Source of the DNA: Cryoendolithus antarcticus
Taxonomy: Eukaryota; Ascomycota; Dothideomycetes; Cladosporiales; Cladosporiaceae
Length of the DNA: 64,000 nt
Direction of reading: 5' to 3'
NCBI GenBank assembly: GCA_002077065.1
Contig: NAJO01000033.1
Span: forward strand, 434,001-498,000
In this document: one piece after another, positions 20,752 to 31,362 of the stretch
How positions within the stretch are numbered: the stretch's first letter is position 1
How the letters are laid out: each line of letters begins with the position of its first letter
The notes under the pieces: model-generated
The model's input: the letters and a program-made list of their open reading frames with translations, nothing else
Told to the model about the DNA's origin: nothing
The model's database searches: none
Made by a program: the position numbers and the translations under genes

Positions 20752-22275
20752 ATGGAGGAAGGAGGTGTGCCGCCTCCTCCGCCGCCACCACACGGCTCCA
20801 CGCCTCGACCACCCGGCGGACTCCCAGACGGCAACTACGACATCTTCATCATCCCACCCCATTCGTCAGGCGGAGGCTTCTTGTACCTGCCGTCACTGCA
20901 ACCGCAACGCAATAGCTTCATAGCCGGCATACTGGTCGCACTGGCAGCAGTTGGAGTCTACGTAGCCGTCGTCCCAGTACTGAAGGCCTGGTTCGCGACA
21001 GTATTAGCAGGCAATGCGCTGGGTGTGCTCATACTGGCCGGCATCGTAGGGCTAGTAGCTTGGGCCATGGGCAAGACAGCAGGTGAGGGTGGTACGACAG
21101 GATCAGGCACAGGCGGCAGCGCATCAGGCTCCAGTCAGAATCGCTACAAAGCCAACACTGGCCCAGAAGCGCACGGCTATGCCCCACCACCTCCACATTC
21201 AGGTGCACATGCGCCTCCGCCGCACTCAGGAGCCGGTCCAATGCCTGAAGCTGGGGCAAAGACGGGCTGGGAGAAGGCAAGAGAGGAGACGAAGCGGAAG
21301 GAGGACGAGCGGAAGCGGGCTGAAGATCTAGCAGCTAAACGAGCAGCAGCGCAGAAGCTACGAGACGAAGCTGATCGCACGGCGAAAGCGCAAGCCGAGA
21401 AGGAGAAATGGGAGCAAGCTCGTGCACGAGAGAAAGAGCAGCGAGAACGCGAGTCCCGTGAACGTCTAGCCCGGGAGAAGCTGTCTCGAGATCGCGAAAC
21501 CCGCGACAAAGACACGCGTGAAAGAGAAGCCAGGGAGAAAGCATCCCAGTCCTCCACCGACCGCCTCGCAGCCCTACGAGCACAGCGCGACGAACGCATG
21601 CGCCAGTCTTCCGCAAAGACCTCGCCAGCAACAAGCCCAAACAAACCTTACATGCGTCCTTCTGCACGAAGCGCAGTAGGCACCGAAGACGAGCACTCCT
21701 TCCGACCCTACGACAGCCCCACACCAAAGCCCAAGCCATTCCACTCCTCTGCTTCCTCGATCTCCGGCTTGAGCGAGTCAAGCTACGCGCCCTCGCACTC
21801 CACTGCCCGTACTACGCCACCACCAAGTCACAGAGGCCCGTACTCGACTTTGGATCCCGCGAAGATCATCCTCAAAGCCGTCTACAAGACCTCCGACTCC
21901 TTCCCCAACAAAGCCATAGCCGAGCTCATAGCCTCCACTGGCTCTGTCTCAGATGGCTTAGTCCTGAAACTCCAGTCCGAAGGGCTATTCATCGATGACG
22001 ACGTCCGTGGCGTGGCGATGCGGGAATGGGACGTCAAGGCCTGGACGCTCAAGGCCGTTGAGGAGGGGAAATCAGGCGACATCTTTGTCTTCCGTGCGAC
22101 AGTGAAAGACCAAGTTCACACCAAATACACCTTCCTCATCAGTAAGGCTGAGGCGTGGAAAGTGGAAGAAGGCATTAAGAGGCTGAAGGGCGGGAGTATG
22201 GTCAGAGGCCTAGGATCGAGCGCGATGAAGGAGACTGAAGTCAAGAATGTGCTGGCGGGCTTTGGCTGGGTGTGA
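20752..22275 (+). CDS. conserved fungal membrane/coiled-coil protein, 507 residues
   Basis: A single exon starting MEEGGVPPPPPPPHGSTP. Order of parts: a Pro-rich head; the motif PDGNYDIFIIPPHSSGGGFLYLPSLQPQ; two hydrophobic helices (SFIAGILVALAAVGVYVAVV and NALGVLILAGIVGLVAWAM) around residues 60-105; a Gly/Pro/Ser linker; a highly charged Arg/Glu/Lys coiled coil at about 165-280; a Ser/Pro linker; and a folded C-terminal domain of about 130 residues (GLVLKLQSEGLFIDDDVRGV, REWDVKAWTLK, KYTFLISKAEAWKVEEGIKRL). The C-terminal block looks conserved among filamentous fungi from memory, but it has no function I know. The protein probably sits in a membrane with its coiled coil in the cytosol. Confidence 0.8.
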   Translation: MEEGGVPPPPPPPHGSTPRPPGGLPDGNYDIFIIPPHSSGGGFLYLPSLQPQRNSFIAGILVALAAVGVYVAVVPVLKAWFATVLAGNALGVLILAGIVGLVAWAMGKTAGEGGTTGSGTGGSASGSSQNRYKANTGPEAHGYAPPPPHSGAHAPPPHSGAGPMPEAGAKTGWEKAREETKRKEDERKRAEDLAAKRAAAQKLRDEADRTAKAQAEKEKWEQARAREKEQRERESRERLAREKLSRDRETRDKDTREREAREKASQSSTDRLAALRAQRDERMRQSSAKTSPATSPNKPYMRPSARSAVGTEDEHSFRPYDSPTPKPKPFHSSASSISGLSESSYAPSHSTARTTPPPSHRGPYSTLDPAKIILKAVYKTSDSFPNKAIAELIASTGSVSDGLVLKLQSEGLFIDDDVRGVAMREWDVKAWTLKAVEEGKSGDIFVFRATVKDQVHTKYTFLISKAEAWKVEEGIKRLKGGSMVRGLGSSAMKETEVKNVLAGFGWV

Positions 22276-22817
22276 GAGACCGTACGGATTGAGTCGAGAC
22301 GGGAATTTACTCCCCATAACATCATCATCATCATCACCCAGAGGGCAGGAGATCGAAGGCACGTGCGACGTGGCAGTTGCTTGCGCGGCCACGCCCACTC
22401 CAGGGTTTGCTGCCGCACCAGGCTGCATAGCGGCGAACAAAGCGGATTGACGCTCAGCTCAGGTGGCAACGGAGATTATACCGATACTGTATAGCTGCCG
22501 GCACGTCGAGAGATGTCGCATAGCGAACAGCAAAGAAGACGGCGAGGCATGCGAATGGAAAGTTGGAGCCGGATGTAGCGTGGGCATGTGCGAATGGCGT
22601 TTCGATTGGATACCATGGGTGTCGTTCAGGGCAGAGCGTGCCTGACGGCTAGCGGGTGTTCGGGAAGGAGGATTGCACATGCTGTACATACGGTACCGCC
22701 GCATCGGAAAAGCGAAAATTGCCCCTCTGTCAAACCCATGTCGTCTCATCGCGTTGCGTCGTAGCTACCTATACATTATGTTGCAGTCGTGTTTAGCATC
22801 ATGCCGCCGCTCTGATC
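22276..22817. other. intergenic with a short ATC microsatellite
   Basis: A run of five ATC units lies at 22321-22335. No gene was recognised; the two flanking genes converge here. Confidence 0.45.
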
Positions 22818-23855
22818 TCAGTCCTCCTCAGTGCCCTCCTCTTCCTCTTCTTCCCCCCTAGCTTCGTCCCCCCTCCTCGGCCGCCCTCTCTTCTTCTTTT
22901 GCCCCTGTGCTTGGCTCTGCTTGTCCCGTTGCGTCGCAGCCACCTCCTCCCGCTCCCCGATGCCTAAGCTCCTTGCGATGCGCCGCTCAAGCTCGTCGTC
23001 CTCCTCGTCCACACCTCCGAAGACTCCTCGTACCAACCCACCCACACCCCGATCCCCCACCTCCAGCCGTCCCCTCGGCCCCACAGTCCAGGACACATTC
23101 TCCTCGCCTCCTGGTCCCTGTTCGCGGATCCGGTTGATGTAGCCGTCTTTCTCCATTCGCTTGAGAAGCACCGGCGTCGTCGTATCCGGTAGTGGCGTCG
23201 TCGTGGAGAGATTCAGGCGTTTGAAGTAGCGTTCCAACCTCGTATCCGCCAGCTGACCCCGGGAGAGCAGGATAAGGGAAATGACGAGGGTATACAGCGC
23301 TGTGTACGTTGGCTCGAAACCGGGGATTGGATGGGAGGAGGGCGGGAGGATGGAGGGGGCCGTGAAGGCTGCGGGGAGGGTGGAGGTGAGGATGTAGCTT
23401 GCGGGTGCCTTTGAAGCTTTGTCGGTGGCTTTTGCGGCCGCTGGGTAGTGTATTAGCTATGTGTCGGTTTGAGAGGAAGAAGGAAATGTACCTCGCCGTT
23501 GCTGTACCGTCACTTTCTCCCTCACCGGCAGCTCCACAAGCTCCATGCCGAACACTCCTCGCAGCTCTTCTTGCGCACGTTCGAATACCTTCTTGAACTG
23601 GCGTCCTCCTTGTGGGCCAATCACTTTCTCGCCGATGTCTGCACGTCGGAGAGGTCTGCGTTGGTATTCACTGCTGAGGGCGAGGCGGACGAGCTTCTTA
23701 ACGCTCGTTTCGAGGGTTTGGTCTGATTCGGTGCCATTTTGTATGGCATCGAAGTCTGGGGATGCGGACTGGCGACGGCGCTGCGTTGCTGGCTCTGGGG
23801 AGGCGGACAGAGAAGGGGACGGTTCAGCGCGGCGTTTTCGGTGAATTTGTGGCAT
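22818..23855 (-). CDS. nse3: NSE3-like MAGE-domain subunit of the SMC5/6 complex, two exons
   Basis: Model: exon 1 23855-23492 and exon 2 23440-22818, 328 residues; a 51-nt intron has donor GTACAT and a GCTAATAC branch. The MAGE fold is recognised by VKKLVRLALSSEYQRRPLRR, FKKVFERAQEELRGVFGMEL and VELPVREKVT, then the second winged helix (LYTLVISLILLSRGQLAD; LKRMEKDGYINRI; WTVGPRGR). In the SMC5/6 complex NSE3 binds NSE1 and NSE4 and contacts DNA, supporting repair and chromosome stability. The start MPQIHRKRRAEP precedes a Ser/Pro/Arg-rich head. The C-terminus has an AT-hook-like KKRGRPRRG followed by an acidic run, which is unusual for the family as I know it. An ATG further upstream (24020) is open but reads as leader. 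Confidence 0.87.
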
Positions 23856-24078
23856 CGTGGGCGGCGGTGAATGGGGTGGAGAGGGAGAGGTACGATCGAT
23901 GATTGAAGTCGCGTGATAAGTCGCGTCTTGACATGTGACAAGGCTCAAATTTGGTAGAGCTGTGAACTCTCTTTGCGCCGGCATCATTACTCCAAGCTCC
24001 ATCACAGAGATCCAATACATTAACCACCTACATCAACTCACATCCCCTATATCACATCCACGCCCACGGAAACTCACA
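23856..24078. promoter_or_regulatory. shared divergent promoter of NSE3 and SF3B5 genes
   Basis: Only 223 nt separate the two start codons, which point away from each other. Both leaders and both promoters must fit here. I see no clear TATA box; a CACATC/CATCC pyrimidine-rich leader precedes the SF3B5 start. Confidence 0.5.
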
Positions 24079-24402
24079 ATGGTACGTCCCTGCCGCTCCT
24101 AACCTCTCCTTCCCCTCCCTTTGGCCCCCACTAACCTTCCCTCACAGGCCGACAAGCTCCGCACCCAACAGCAACTCGAGTCCCTGCAAAATAAATACAT
24201 CGGCACCGGGCACGCCGACACGACGAAACACGAGTGGACCTCAAACATCATGCGCGATTCCTACGCTTCGTATCAGGGCCACCCGAGCATGCTGTTGTAC
24301 ATGAGCGTGGGCATGGGGTGCACCGTTGAGGAGGTCAGGAAGCATTGTATGGAACGCATGGTGTTGCCTGTTGGGGCGCCGCCGAGAGTGGAGGAGGAAT
24401 GA
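24079..24402 (+). CDS. SF3b subunit 5 (SF3B5/SF3b10), start codon alone on exon 1
   Basis: Model: exon 1 is just the ATG at 24079-24081, followed at once by donor GTACGT; exon 2 is 24148-24402, giving 85 residues. Intron 24082-24147 has a CTAAC branch and ends CTCACAG. The protein reads M-ADKLRTQQQLESLQNKYIGTGHADTTKHEW, then RDSYASYQGHP and LLYMSVGMG, which is the SF3b10 family nearly end to end. It belongs to the SF3b part of the U2 snRNP that recognises the intron branch site, in the nucleus. The length (85) equals the usual size. The spliced model is required, since no in-frame ATG precedes ADKLR without it. Confidence 0.93.
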
Positions 24403-24819
24403 CAGGGTAGAGGTTCCGAGTATGCGGCGATAACATGAGCAGGAGGGAGCCAGAAGATGGCAGGGAGAGCCACTGGAGGGTGTGATGTGCGTGAGCAGCA
24501 CAAGTCCGAGAGACGCTAGCTCAAGCAGAGCAGCCAGCAGGTCCCACGCGAAGACTGAGATACGGCTGCCTGCAGAGGGACACCTACAATGCGGAAAGCG
24601 AAATTGAGCGAAGGAGGCGCGGTGGAAGTGTACGTCAGGATGTCCATCACGGACAGGAAGTGACGATACAGCCCACAGCGGCGGCGTGGAGTGAGCCGTC
24701 GACTCGAGCGGATGCGCTCGGTCGTATACAGAAGGCAACGCGCTCTAGGCCAAACGCCAGCGCTATGCAAATCCACCCAGTCCAGCTCACTCTTCCCACA
24801 TGCTAGACACAACACCCCT
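24403..24819. other. intergenic between convergent genes, nothing recognised
   Basis: SF3B5 ends from the left and the ankyrin gene ends from the right. Short frames on both strands lack protein character. Confidence 0.35.
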
Positions 24820-25359
24820 TCAATCACTCTCACTCCCCGCCCCGCCCTCCCCGTCACTCGCCTCAACCACATCTCCCCCAGCCCCAACCATCATCCCCAT
24901 CTCCGCCCTCTGCAACACCTCCCTCACCTCCCCACACCTCGGATCCAGCAACTCCACAGGCCTCAAACGCGCCTTATTCCGTATCCTCGGATCGCACCCC
25001 GCGTCCACCAGAATCTCCACCACGCCCTTGCCCTCCTCCCACCCCTGCGGTCCCTGCGAGTTACACCACCGCACCGCGCAATGCAGCGCTGTGTCCCCCT
25101 CCCGAGGTTCCGTGTGGTCGATCTCCAGCCCTTCTTGGTCGAGCAGGAGATCGAGAGTCTCGTAGGCGCCGTGGGAGGCGGCGATGTGCAGGGCTGAGGC
25201 GCCGAGGGGGGAGGTGGTGGTGTTTAGGAAGTGGGCTATCTTTTGTGGGGCTGAGGAGAAGGGTGGGTGGGTGAGGAGGGTTTGGAGGAGGGAGGTGTTG
25301 TTGCGGCGGCAGGCTTCGAAGAGTTGTTCTTTGGGGGTGGCGCCGTCGTCGTCTGCCAT
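24820..25359 (-). CDS. small ankyrin-repeat protein, 179 residues
   Basis: A single exon starting MADDDGATPKEQLFEACRRN. Ankyrin units are visible at residues of about 10-45 (EQLFEACRRNNTSLLQTLL), 50-85 (GASALHIAASHGAYETLDLLL), 90-125 (EGDTALHCAVRW, GVVEILVDAGCDP) and 125-150 (RNKARLRPVELL). The tail is Gly/Glu/Asp/Ser-rich. It resembles the short fungal ankyrin proteins related to yeast YAR1 and to the S. pombe P16F5.05c protein. YAR1 chaperones ribosomal protein Rps3, but a specific orthology is not claimed. No membrane or targeting signal. Strong GC bias at third positions produces long shadow frames on the other strand. Confidence 0.85.
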   Translation of the reverse strand: MADDDGATPKEQLFEACRRNNTSLLQTLLTHPPFSSAPQKIAHFLNTTTSPLGASALHIAASHGAYETLDLLLDQEGLEIDHTEPREGDTALHCAVRWCNSQGPQGWEEGKGVVEILVDAGCDPRIRNKARLRPVELLDPRCGEVREVLQRAEMGMMVGAGGDVVEASDGEGGAGSESD

Positions 25360-25921
25360 GGTGGGTGTGGGAGCCTTGCGCTGGGAGAGTAGGCTGCGAT
25401 TGGGGGATTGGCTCGGGGATTGCGGGAGCGGGCGAGCTCGCGGAGAATGTCGGATTGGTAGCGCTTGGAGGTGGTGTTAAGCGGTGCAGAGGTAGTGACT
25501 GGAGTTGTTGCGGGAGTATGATTCGTGGCAGTGCTAGCTTTCTATCGTGGCGCATTTGCTGGCCGCGTCAAGATGTTTCGAAAGTCAGCGGCGTCGATCA
25601 AACGTCAGTCCATGACTCGCGAAGAGAGCAAATGTCTACCTCGAACCACCGGTTGCCCCAAACCCTCCTCGATCACGCGCGAAGCTGACGATTGAAGATC
25701 AAGTATAAAACTCTGCTACATTATATCGTGCTTCTGGTATACCGTGCGATTCGCACCACTTTGGACGGCTCTCAAGGGCTGCAATGACAACATATGCGAC
25801 AATGTAAACCCGACAGTGCCGCAGGAGGGAGAGACTAAGAATCATCAAGCATCGGCGCGTCAGACCCATGGAGAGCTCCTCGGGCGCTGTCTGAAGATCT
25901 GTAGAAACCCACTAAAAATCG
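25360..25921. other. intergenic, nothing recognised
   Basis: The promoter side of the ankyrin gene and the 3' side of the TPR gene. No RNA gene, repeat or domain-bearing frame was found. Confidence 0.35.
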
Positions 25922-27319
25922 CTACAAATGCCACCCTCTTGCCCGAGCATCTTTCAACCCCAGCCGAAAGATCCCAGCGGAAGACACCAGACTAGGTGTC
26001 GGCGTATTGCTCAGTCTTCGCTGCAGTACATTAGCGATATACTCAGCCCTCCTCCCTCGCCCTGACGACGGAGGTGTCAGCGCCAGCCGTGGCTCCGCAA
26101 AGGTACTCTGGGCTGCGATTCTCTCATTCAATTGCGGTCCCATGCGTGCGAGGTCAGGCAACGACGTTCTCCTGATCTCGGCTGGCGTAGTGTAGTAGTC
26201 CAGCACGCTGCCATATGTGTCACTTGCCCTGCGGCGAAGAGGCGGCTTCTCAGCGACCTCCTCGAGCGTGCTGGGAGTCGCAGATCCCGTCTTCACCCCT
26301 GTGCTCTTCAGTAGATGCAGCATGTAGTCGCGGTCCACATCGAAATTCTCAGTACCGCCCGTTGATGGTCCAGTGTGGCGGATGAAGCGTGCGAGCTCCC
26401 GTGTGGACTTGTAGTCAAAAGCCGCCTCACGGGGCGCATGACCTGCCTTAGGCGGCGTCGAAGCCCGTGGGACCATGCGTGGTGCCAACGGTGCCGGTAG
26501 CAAGCTTGGGTGGAACGAGTCTGGGGACAAGCTATGCGAAGATGCGAGGCGTGTCGTACGGTCGTCGCCAAGGTCACTATCTCGTAACGAGCCCGGTGGT
26601 GGATCAGTTGCAAAGGAGTTCTTCATATCGACGGTGGTCGGTCGCGTGAGTGTCGACCTCTTAGTGAAGATGGATGCGAACGACTTGCGCGGTTGAGCCG
26701 TGCTCGAACTAGCTCTGGTCGGAGTTTTCTGCGTCGTAGAAAACAGGCTGGAGCCGATCGAAGATCGTCTCTCGAAGCCTTCTCTTGCAGGTGCCTCGAA
26801 CAGCAGGTCCGCAGAAATGCCGTCTAGGCTCGGCGGGAGTAGCTTGACTCCTGGAAACGCCGCTTGACCGTCCACGATTGTGCGCAACTTGCTGATGTTG
26901 TCCGCCACGAGCTGTTCATGGAGCCTGAACTTCAGCCCTTCAGACCTGTAGTCGATCACGCCTTCGTCACCCATCCTCAGCGCACAGAGCTCAAAGCTCG
27001 CAAGCGCGGGAAGAAGATCCTCCATCTCGACAGCTATGAGCCCCAGTAGAAAGTGCGTCAACGGGCAGCGGTTGTCCTTCTTCGAGGCCAGTAGAAAAGC
27101 TACCCGAGCATCTGGTAGATCGCCAAGCCGCGCGAGAACCAGACCCGTGTTGACGTGATAGCGCATGCTTGCCTTGTCATCACTTGCCATCTGAGCGAGC
27201 GTGGAGAATGCATCGGCTGCCTCCTGCCATTCGTAGCTGTGATACAGCAGGCAGGCGTGCTCCCAAAGATCGAGCTGTTGGGAGGATGATAGTGATTCAC
27301 GGGTTCGAGGAGGTGACAT
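25922..27319 (-). CDS. TPR protein with p67phox/NoxR-like N-terminus, 465 residues
   Basis: A single exon from MSPPRTRESLSSSQQLDLWEHA. Residues 17-150 are tetratricopeptide-like: LYHSYEWQEAADAFSTLAQM, RYHVNTGLVLARLGDLPDARVAF, HFLLGLIAVEMEDLLPALASF, and the cue YRSEGLKFRLHEQLVADNIS. This resembles the p67phox/NoxR TPR module (LGLKFKLY-type phrase), which activates fungal NADPH oxidases by binding Rac. The remaining 300 residues are Ser/Thr/Pro/Arg-rich and look disordered; no PB1, SH3 or activation-domain motif was recognised. I therefore call it only a TPR adaptor with NoxR-like repeats. The true NoxR is usually longer and has a C-terminal PB1 domain. Confidence 0.78.
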   Translation of the reverse strand: MSPPRTRESLSSSQQLDLWEHACLLYHSYEWQEAADAFSTLAQMASDDKASMRYHVNTGLVLARLGDLPDARVAFLLASKKDNRCPLTHFLLGLIAVEMEDLLPALASFELCALRMGDEGVIDYRSEGLKFRLHEQLVADNISKLRTIVDGQAAFPGVKLLPPSLDGISADLLFEAPAREGFERRSSIGSSLFSTTQKTPTRASSSTAQPRKSFASIFTKRSTLTRPTTVDMKNSFATDPPPGSLRDSDLGDDRTTRLASSHSLSPDSFHPSLLPAPLAPRMVPRASTPPKAGHAPREAAFDYKSTRELARFIRHTGPSTGGTENFDVDRDYMLHLLKSTGVKTGSATPSTLEEVAEKPPLRRRASDTYGSVLDYYTTPAEIRRTSLPDLARMGPQLNERIAAQSTFAEPRLALTPPSSGRGRRAEYIANVLQRRLSNTPTPSLVSSAGIFRLGLKDARARGWHL

Positions 27320-30061
27320 ACGATGGAGATTATGGAGTCGGAAAGTTCAGGGATGGAGTGTTGAAGTGAGATGTGGACTTGAACAGGATGTGATGATGGT
27401 CCTTACCTTCTCGATATACACCAGCCATCCAAAAATCACCAGGGTGATCGCCATGTACCGCGACTTACGGCTTCGACTGGCTTTATCGGCTTTAGCCTCT
27501 GCACTGGTGGCTTATGGAGGTCAGACTCGGCAGAGTGACGAAAGGTAAGCTGACTCTGTATCTATACCTCGTGATGTAGCAGCTGTCCGACTGTCGCCAT
27601 CGCGCTCTTTTGGCATCGAAATCGACCGCATAAGATGTTAGGCTACTTAAGTCTTTCAGCTCGTCAAGCTACGAAAGACTTCTGCCAGAGCTTTGTCGGT
27701 TTGGAGGTGAGAGACGTGTGCTCAACGTAGTGTTTGACAGGCCATCTACCAGTCAGAGGCGGCACAGCCATACACTTCAGCCTGATCGTAGATCGACACT
27801 GAGGCTCTCGCGATTTCCACCTCGATATGTGTGATTGAACAAGTCGGCCTTCGCCCGATCAATGGGGCGAGTGGGCTATTGCGTGGTCAGCTATGGCTCT
27901 GAATACCTGTGAGCTACCGGTCTGCTTCTGCCACGTCTGCCACATCACCGGTCTTGTGCGCGTATAATTCGTGGTTGGTGGAGATCCTGTTCAGCGATGC
28001 CTCGGCACTCGAGATCTTGAGATTGGCATCCTTCATTTGCATTTGATCTCGAAGTCATAGTTGGCGACCGGTGACAGCGGCGCGGCCGCGGACGTCCGGA
28101 GTCGATTTGCGTCGGAGAGCAAGGTCGCCTGCGGCAAGGTGTGCTTGATATTCGCTATACGTCGGCCCGCGACACCTACCGAGGGAAGCCGAGGTACGGC
28201 ACAGGAAAGCTCTGAAGGCTGGCATACGGCCGTGGCGACGGAGTAGTAACATCAATGGCGTCTGCATGCTTTCCCGTTGCCTGATGCAATAGCTCCTCAT
28301 TGACGGTCTTGTACTCACCAATATCAATGCGTGTCCAGGACTGCAAAGTGCTTGAAAGGCTGACTGGTTGTCCGATCGAGATTCACGGGGGTGCCACGTT
28401 TCACAGCACCGACGATAGGATGGGACCACTCTATCGGGATCGGGACACAATGTGAAGGCGGCACTAGCAAACCGGAAGCTGAGCCGGTGGCTTCGCTTGC
28501 GAAGCCAATATGCCCGGGTATAGGCTTTGACGCGGCAGATGAGGTTTGGGCTGTCGGAGATGCTGGGTGTGTTTGCTTGTCGAAACGGAGGTGGATGGAC
28601 GACGATGTGTCGCGGAGACGAGGATGGCTAGATGGATGGGATGCGATCACTGGTGCGGTCTGTGGACAACTTGTCTTCGCTTTACATGTATCACAGATTG
28701 ACCTCGTAGTGGCATGATAGTTGGGGCCAACCAAGTTGTGATGACTCGAGGTCGATATTCTGGAAAAGCATCGGTTCATCCCCACTGCAGCCTTGTGGGA
28801 AGGTCATGTGGCGCGGATGCAGGCCTCCTATGCATGATGCATGCCAGCTGCAGGCTTGACAGCTCGCCCAGGTCGCCGGGGCTTGCGGCTGTCCATGATA
28901 GGCAAACGTGCGTAGAGCAAAATGTGACAGACCTATCGTCTCGACTGGTCACACAAAACGTAGGTCGCGTGTCTTGCTTCTTCTCGGCTGATTGAGACTC
29001 CAAGGCTGCCCTATTTATACGATACGTCGCGCCCACAACGGGGTAGGGACCGGCCTCCGTGGAGCGGCGAATGCAATTCCGGCAGCCAGGAAGCGAACGC
29101 TAATGCCTTTGGCGCTGACCGGCAGTGGTGGCACGAAATCTTGGAGATCGGGCGGAGCACCGGAAGAATACAAATGGTACGTTTCTGAGCTTTCTGGCGG
29201 CCTTCTAGCGTTGACCGTGAATCGTACGTTTGCTGTCGTTTTGCGAGGCTGGGGAAGGGTGAGTTGTGGTTTTGATTGAGGCGATGACAGCCCTGCCGTC
29301 CACCTCGTATGACACGGGGTAAAGGGGTAGTCTGAACTCGTCACAGCCAGTCAACGAATCTCAGTAGCAGGTGCTTCGTTGCGGCCTTGTGTGGCTCCAC
29401 TCGGTAGGCGATGCGACTTTCAGATCCGGCCTGTCGCCGTTGTTCGGCAACGAGAGCATTTCGTACTGATCCTGGGATCTGGGTAGGGCGGGAGTGCGTA
29501 CCTGCAGTAGCGCCAACGGCTCTACAAAGTAGTCCACTTTCTAGTGTGCTTCCATGCACACAGTCGATCTCGCGCAAGGGCCCCGGGCCAGAAAGGAGAT
29601 GGTTTCAGGTGTGACGGCAGGAAATCCCCGTCGACACACAAATCTACTTTGTCTGCACTGACGTATCGAGCATTTGGTCTTGCTCGCTTATAGGGGAATG
29701 TCAGTGCGGTCGCAAGGTGTTTGCGGTGCGGAACGGTTTACAAAGACATGCGTTTCCTGCAAACTTTCCACTCCTTTGCATTATCTTGCCTTTCGTCACT
29801 CTCTATAACCTCTCGTCCGCGCGCCATCGGTCGCCTTGCTGTACACACACCCTTACTTGGAGCCGTCGCCGGTCATACACTCCTTTGCACAGAGTCCAGC
29901 ATAATTTCGCACCGCATACCAGCGAAATAGTCAATCCTTCACACCAAGTACACCACTTGATATCGCCAACAAGCTCGACAAGCCGCAAAGTCCAAACCGT
30001 CTGCTTGTCCTACGCGGGCTGTCAATTGCCATACTCAGGCACAGCGTGCCCTTGCGCAAAA
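27320..30061. other. long gene-poor interval
   Basis: About 2.7 kb without a supported gene. Open frames near 28324-28785 and 28391-28717 overlap on opposite strands and show no domain, signal peptide or splice pattern. No tRNA or transposon ends were recognised. Confidence 0.4.
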
Positions 30062-30165
30062 GTGAGTCAATGGTTGTGCGACTTGCATTCCGGCATAAGA
30101 TCGTGCCGCTCCCTGTCTGCTTCAAGTGCTGACTCCCTCCGTCGCGCAGCTCACACATCGTCGCT

Positions 30166-30267
30166 ATGATCACCAGAGAGGACAGCGATGCCATGAACAT
30201 GGGTCGCGGCGCATACGACACAACCGGCACACCGAAGCCCAAGCCGCCTCCACCGAAGAAGAGCTGA
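30166..30267 (+). CDS. candidate 33-residue small ORF
   Basis: A short frame MITREDSDAMNMGRGAYDTT followed by a Pro/Lys tail (PKPKPPPPKKS). It begins 17 nt after a well-formed intron (30062-30149: GTGAGT, CTGAC branch, CGCAG), so the frame probably sits in a spliced transcript. I do not recognise the peptide. It could be a microprotein, or an upstream ORF of the spliced frame at 30320-30577. Support is composition and splice signals only. Confidence 0.35.
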   Translation: MITREDSDAMNMGRGAYDTTGTPKPKPPPPKKS

Positions 30268-30319
30268 GAAGCTTTCCGCAACACCGTCGCCACCTCCAAC
30301 GTCAATACTCACCTTGGCA

Positions 30320-30577
30320 ATGGCGATGCTCGGATGTTGCAAGATGAGCAGTGAATCCAGTATTCACATTCAGGTACGTACTCGGCATCGAATAAGCTTG
30401 ACAGGGGAGCTCCTGCCTGCATGCGACCAGCTGCAGGTCTCCACAGAAAATATCTCACTAACAATATTTTGACAGCTCACGACAAACACCGCGAACATCC
30501 TCGCCACCTCCATCACACTCGCTATCACCCTCACCTTCCGCCTTGATATATTTATGACTTTCTTTCGGCATGCATAA
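30320..30577 (+). CDS. candidate spliced 51-residue membrane peptide
   Basis: Exon 30320-30373 reads MAMLGCCKMSSESSIHIQ and joins in phase across an intron 30374-30475 (GTACGT; CACTAAC branch; TTTTGACAG) to an exon that encodes a hydrophobic helix (TTNTANILATSITLAITLTF) and ends at 30577. The frame is also open upstream of the first ATG, so the start is uncertain. The intron signals are strong, and a membrane helix placed directly after an intron is unlikely by chance, but no family is recognised. Confidence 0.33.
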
Positions 30578-31362
30578 TACCCCGTCCAGCGTTCTGAGCG
30601 AATCCGATCGTTTATGCGACCCTTACCACTACGCCATCACCGACCTAATCACATCAACACCATCACCTCCACAGCAGCGTAACACCTACGTGCTTTGCTT
30701 CTCTCTGGCTTCGGCGTTCAACGGCAAAATACGGGTAGAGGTGGCGACACCATTGGGTACATCTGGGCTTTTTGGGATAGACACGGCATCAGCAGAGCAA
30801 TCTGCGACTGTACATTACTGGGCATCATCGCGGTGGCGCCTGCGCGGGTTGGATGTCGCACAGTGGTTTGTATACGAGCGATGCTGGGTGTGGACTGTCC
30901 TGGGAAAGGCGACAAGAGCATGGGGTGTGCTTTCGTCGGCCAGATAGATACCCATCTGCAGCTTTTCGTGTATCGACTACAATCGTTTGAGATACTCCCT
31001 CCCCCTTTGCTCTACCACCTCGACCATCTGTTCTAGTTGACACACTCCATGGCGTCGAAATCCTTGTGACAAGCAACATCCACTTTCGTTGATGTGGATC
31101 AACGCTGTCGTGCGCCCTCAACCCCAGACAAAGACCTGTATTCGCCGCCACAGTGGGTCCCGGCACCGCAAGAACGCCTGCTGTGTCACCAGCAAACGGG
31201 TCCAGACGTCGAACACCTGTCACAACATCCTGTCAAGCGTCCCAAAGCAAGACAGGCTGTGGATCTTCAGGCCCACTTACCGGGTCAGGCACTTCGAAGG
31301 TGAGGCGGTTGATGTACGCAGACTGCTCAATGTGGCGACGATGGTTGAATAACTGACACACT
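30578..31362. other. intergenic, nothing firm
   Basis: An open frame near 30570-30947 has no protein character that I trust. It separates the small-ORF transcript from the 3' end of the glyoxalase-like gene. Confidence 0.35.

Noticed and set aside
27560..29700. search for tRNA genes or transposon coding remnants
   Set aside because: No B-box-like GGTTCRANNCC with a matching A box, and no transposase or reverse-transcriptase motifs were seen by eye.
30265..30351. possible stop-codon readthrough after the 33-codon ORF (the same frame reads on for 28 codons)
   Set aside because: The TGA is followed by GAA, not by the CTA context known for fungal readthrough, and the extension has no known similarity.
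30570..30947. 125-codon plus-strand frame starting MHNTPSS
   Set aside because: It overlaps the end of the better-supported spliced small ORF and shows no protein-like pattern.
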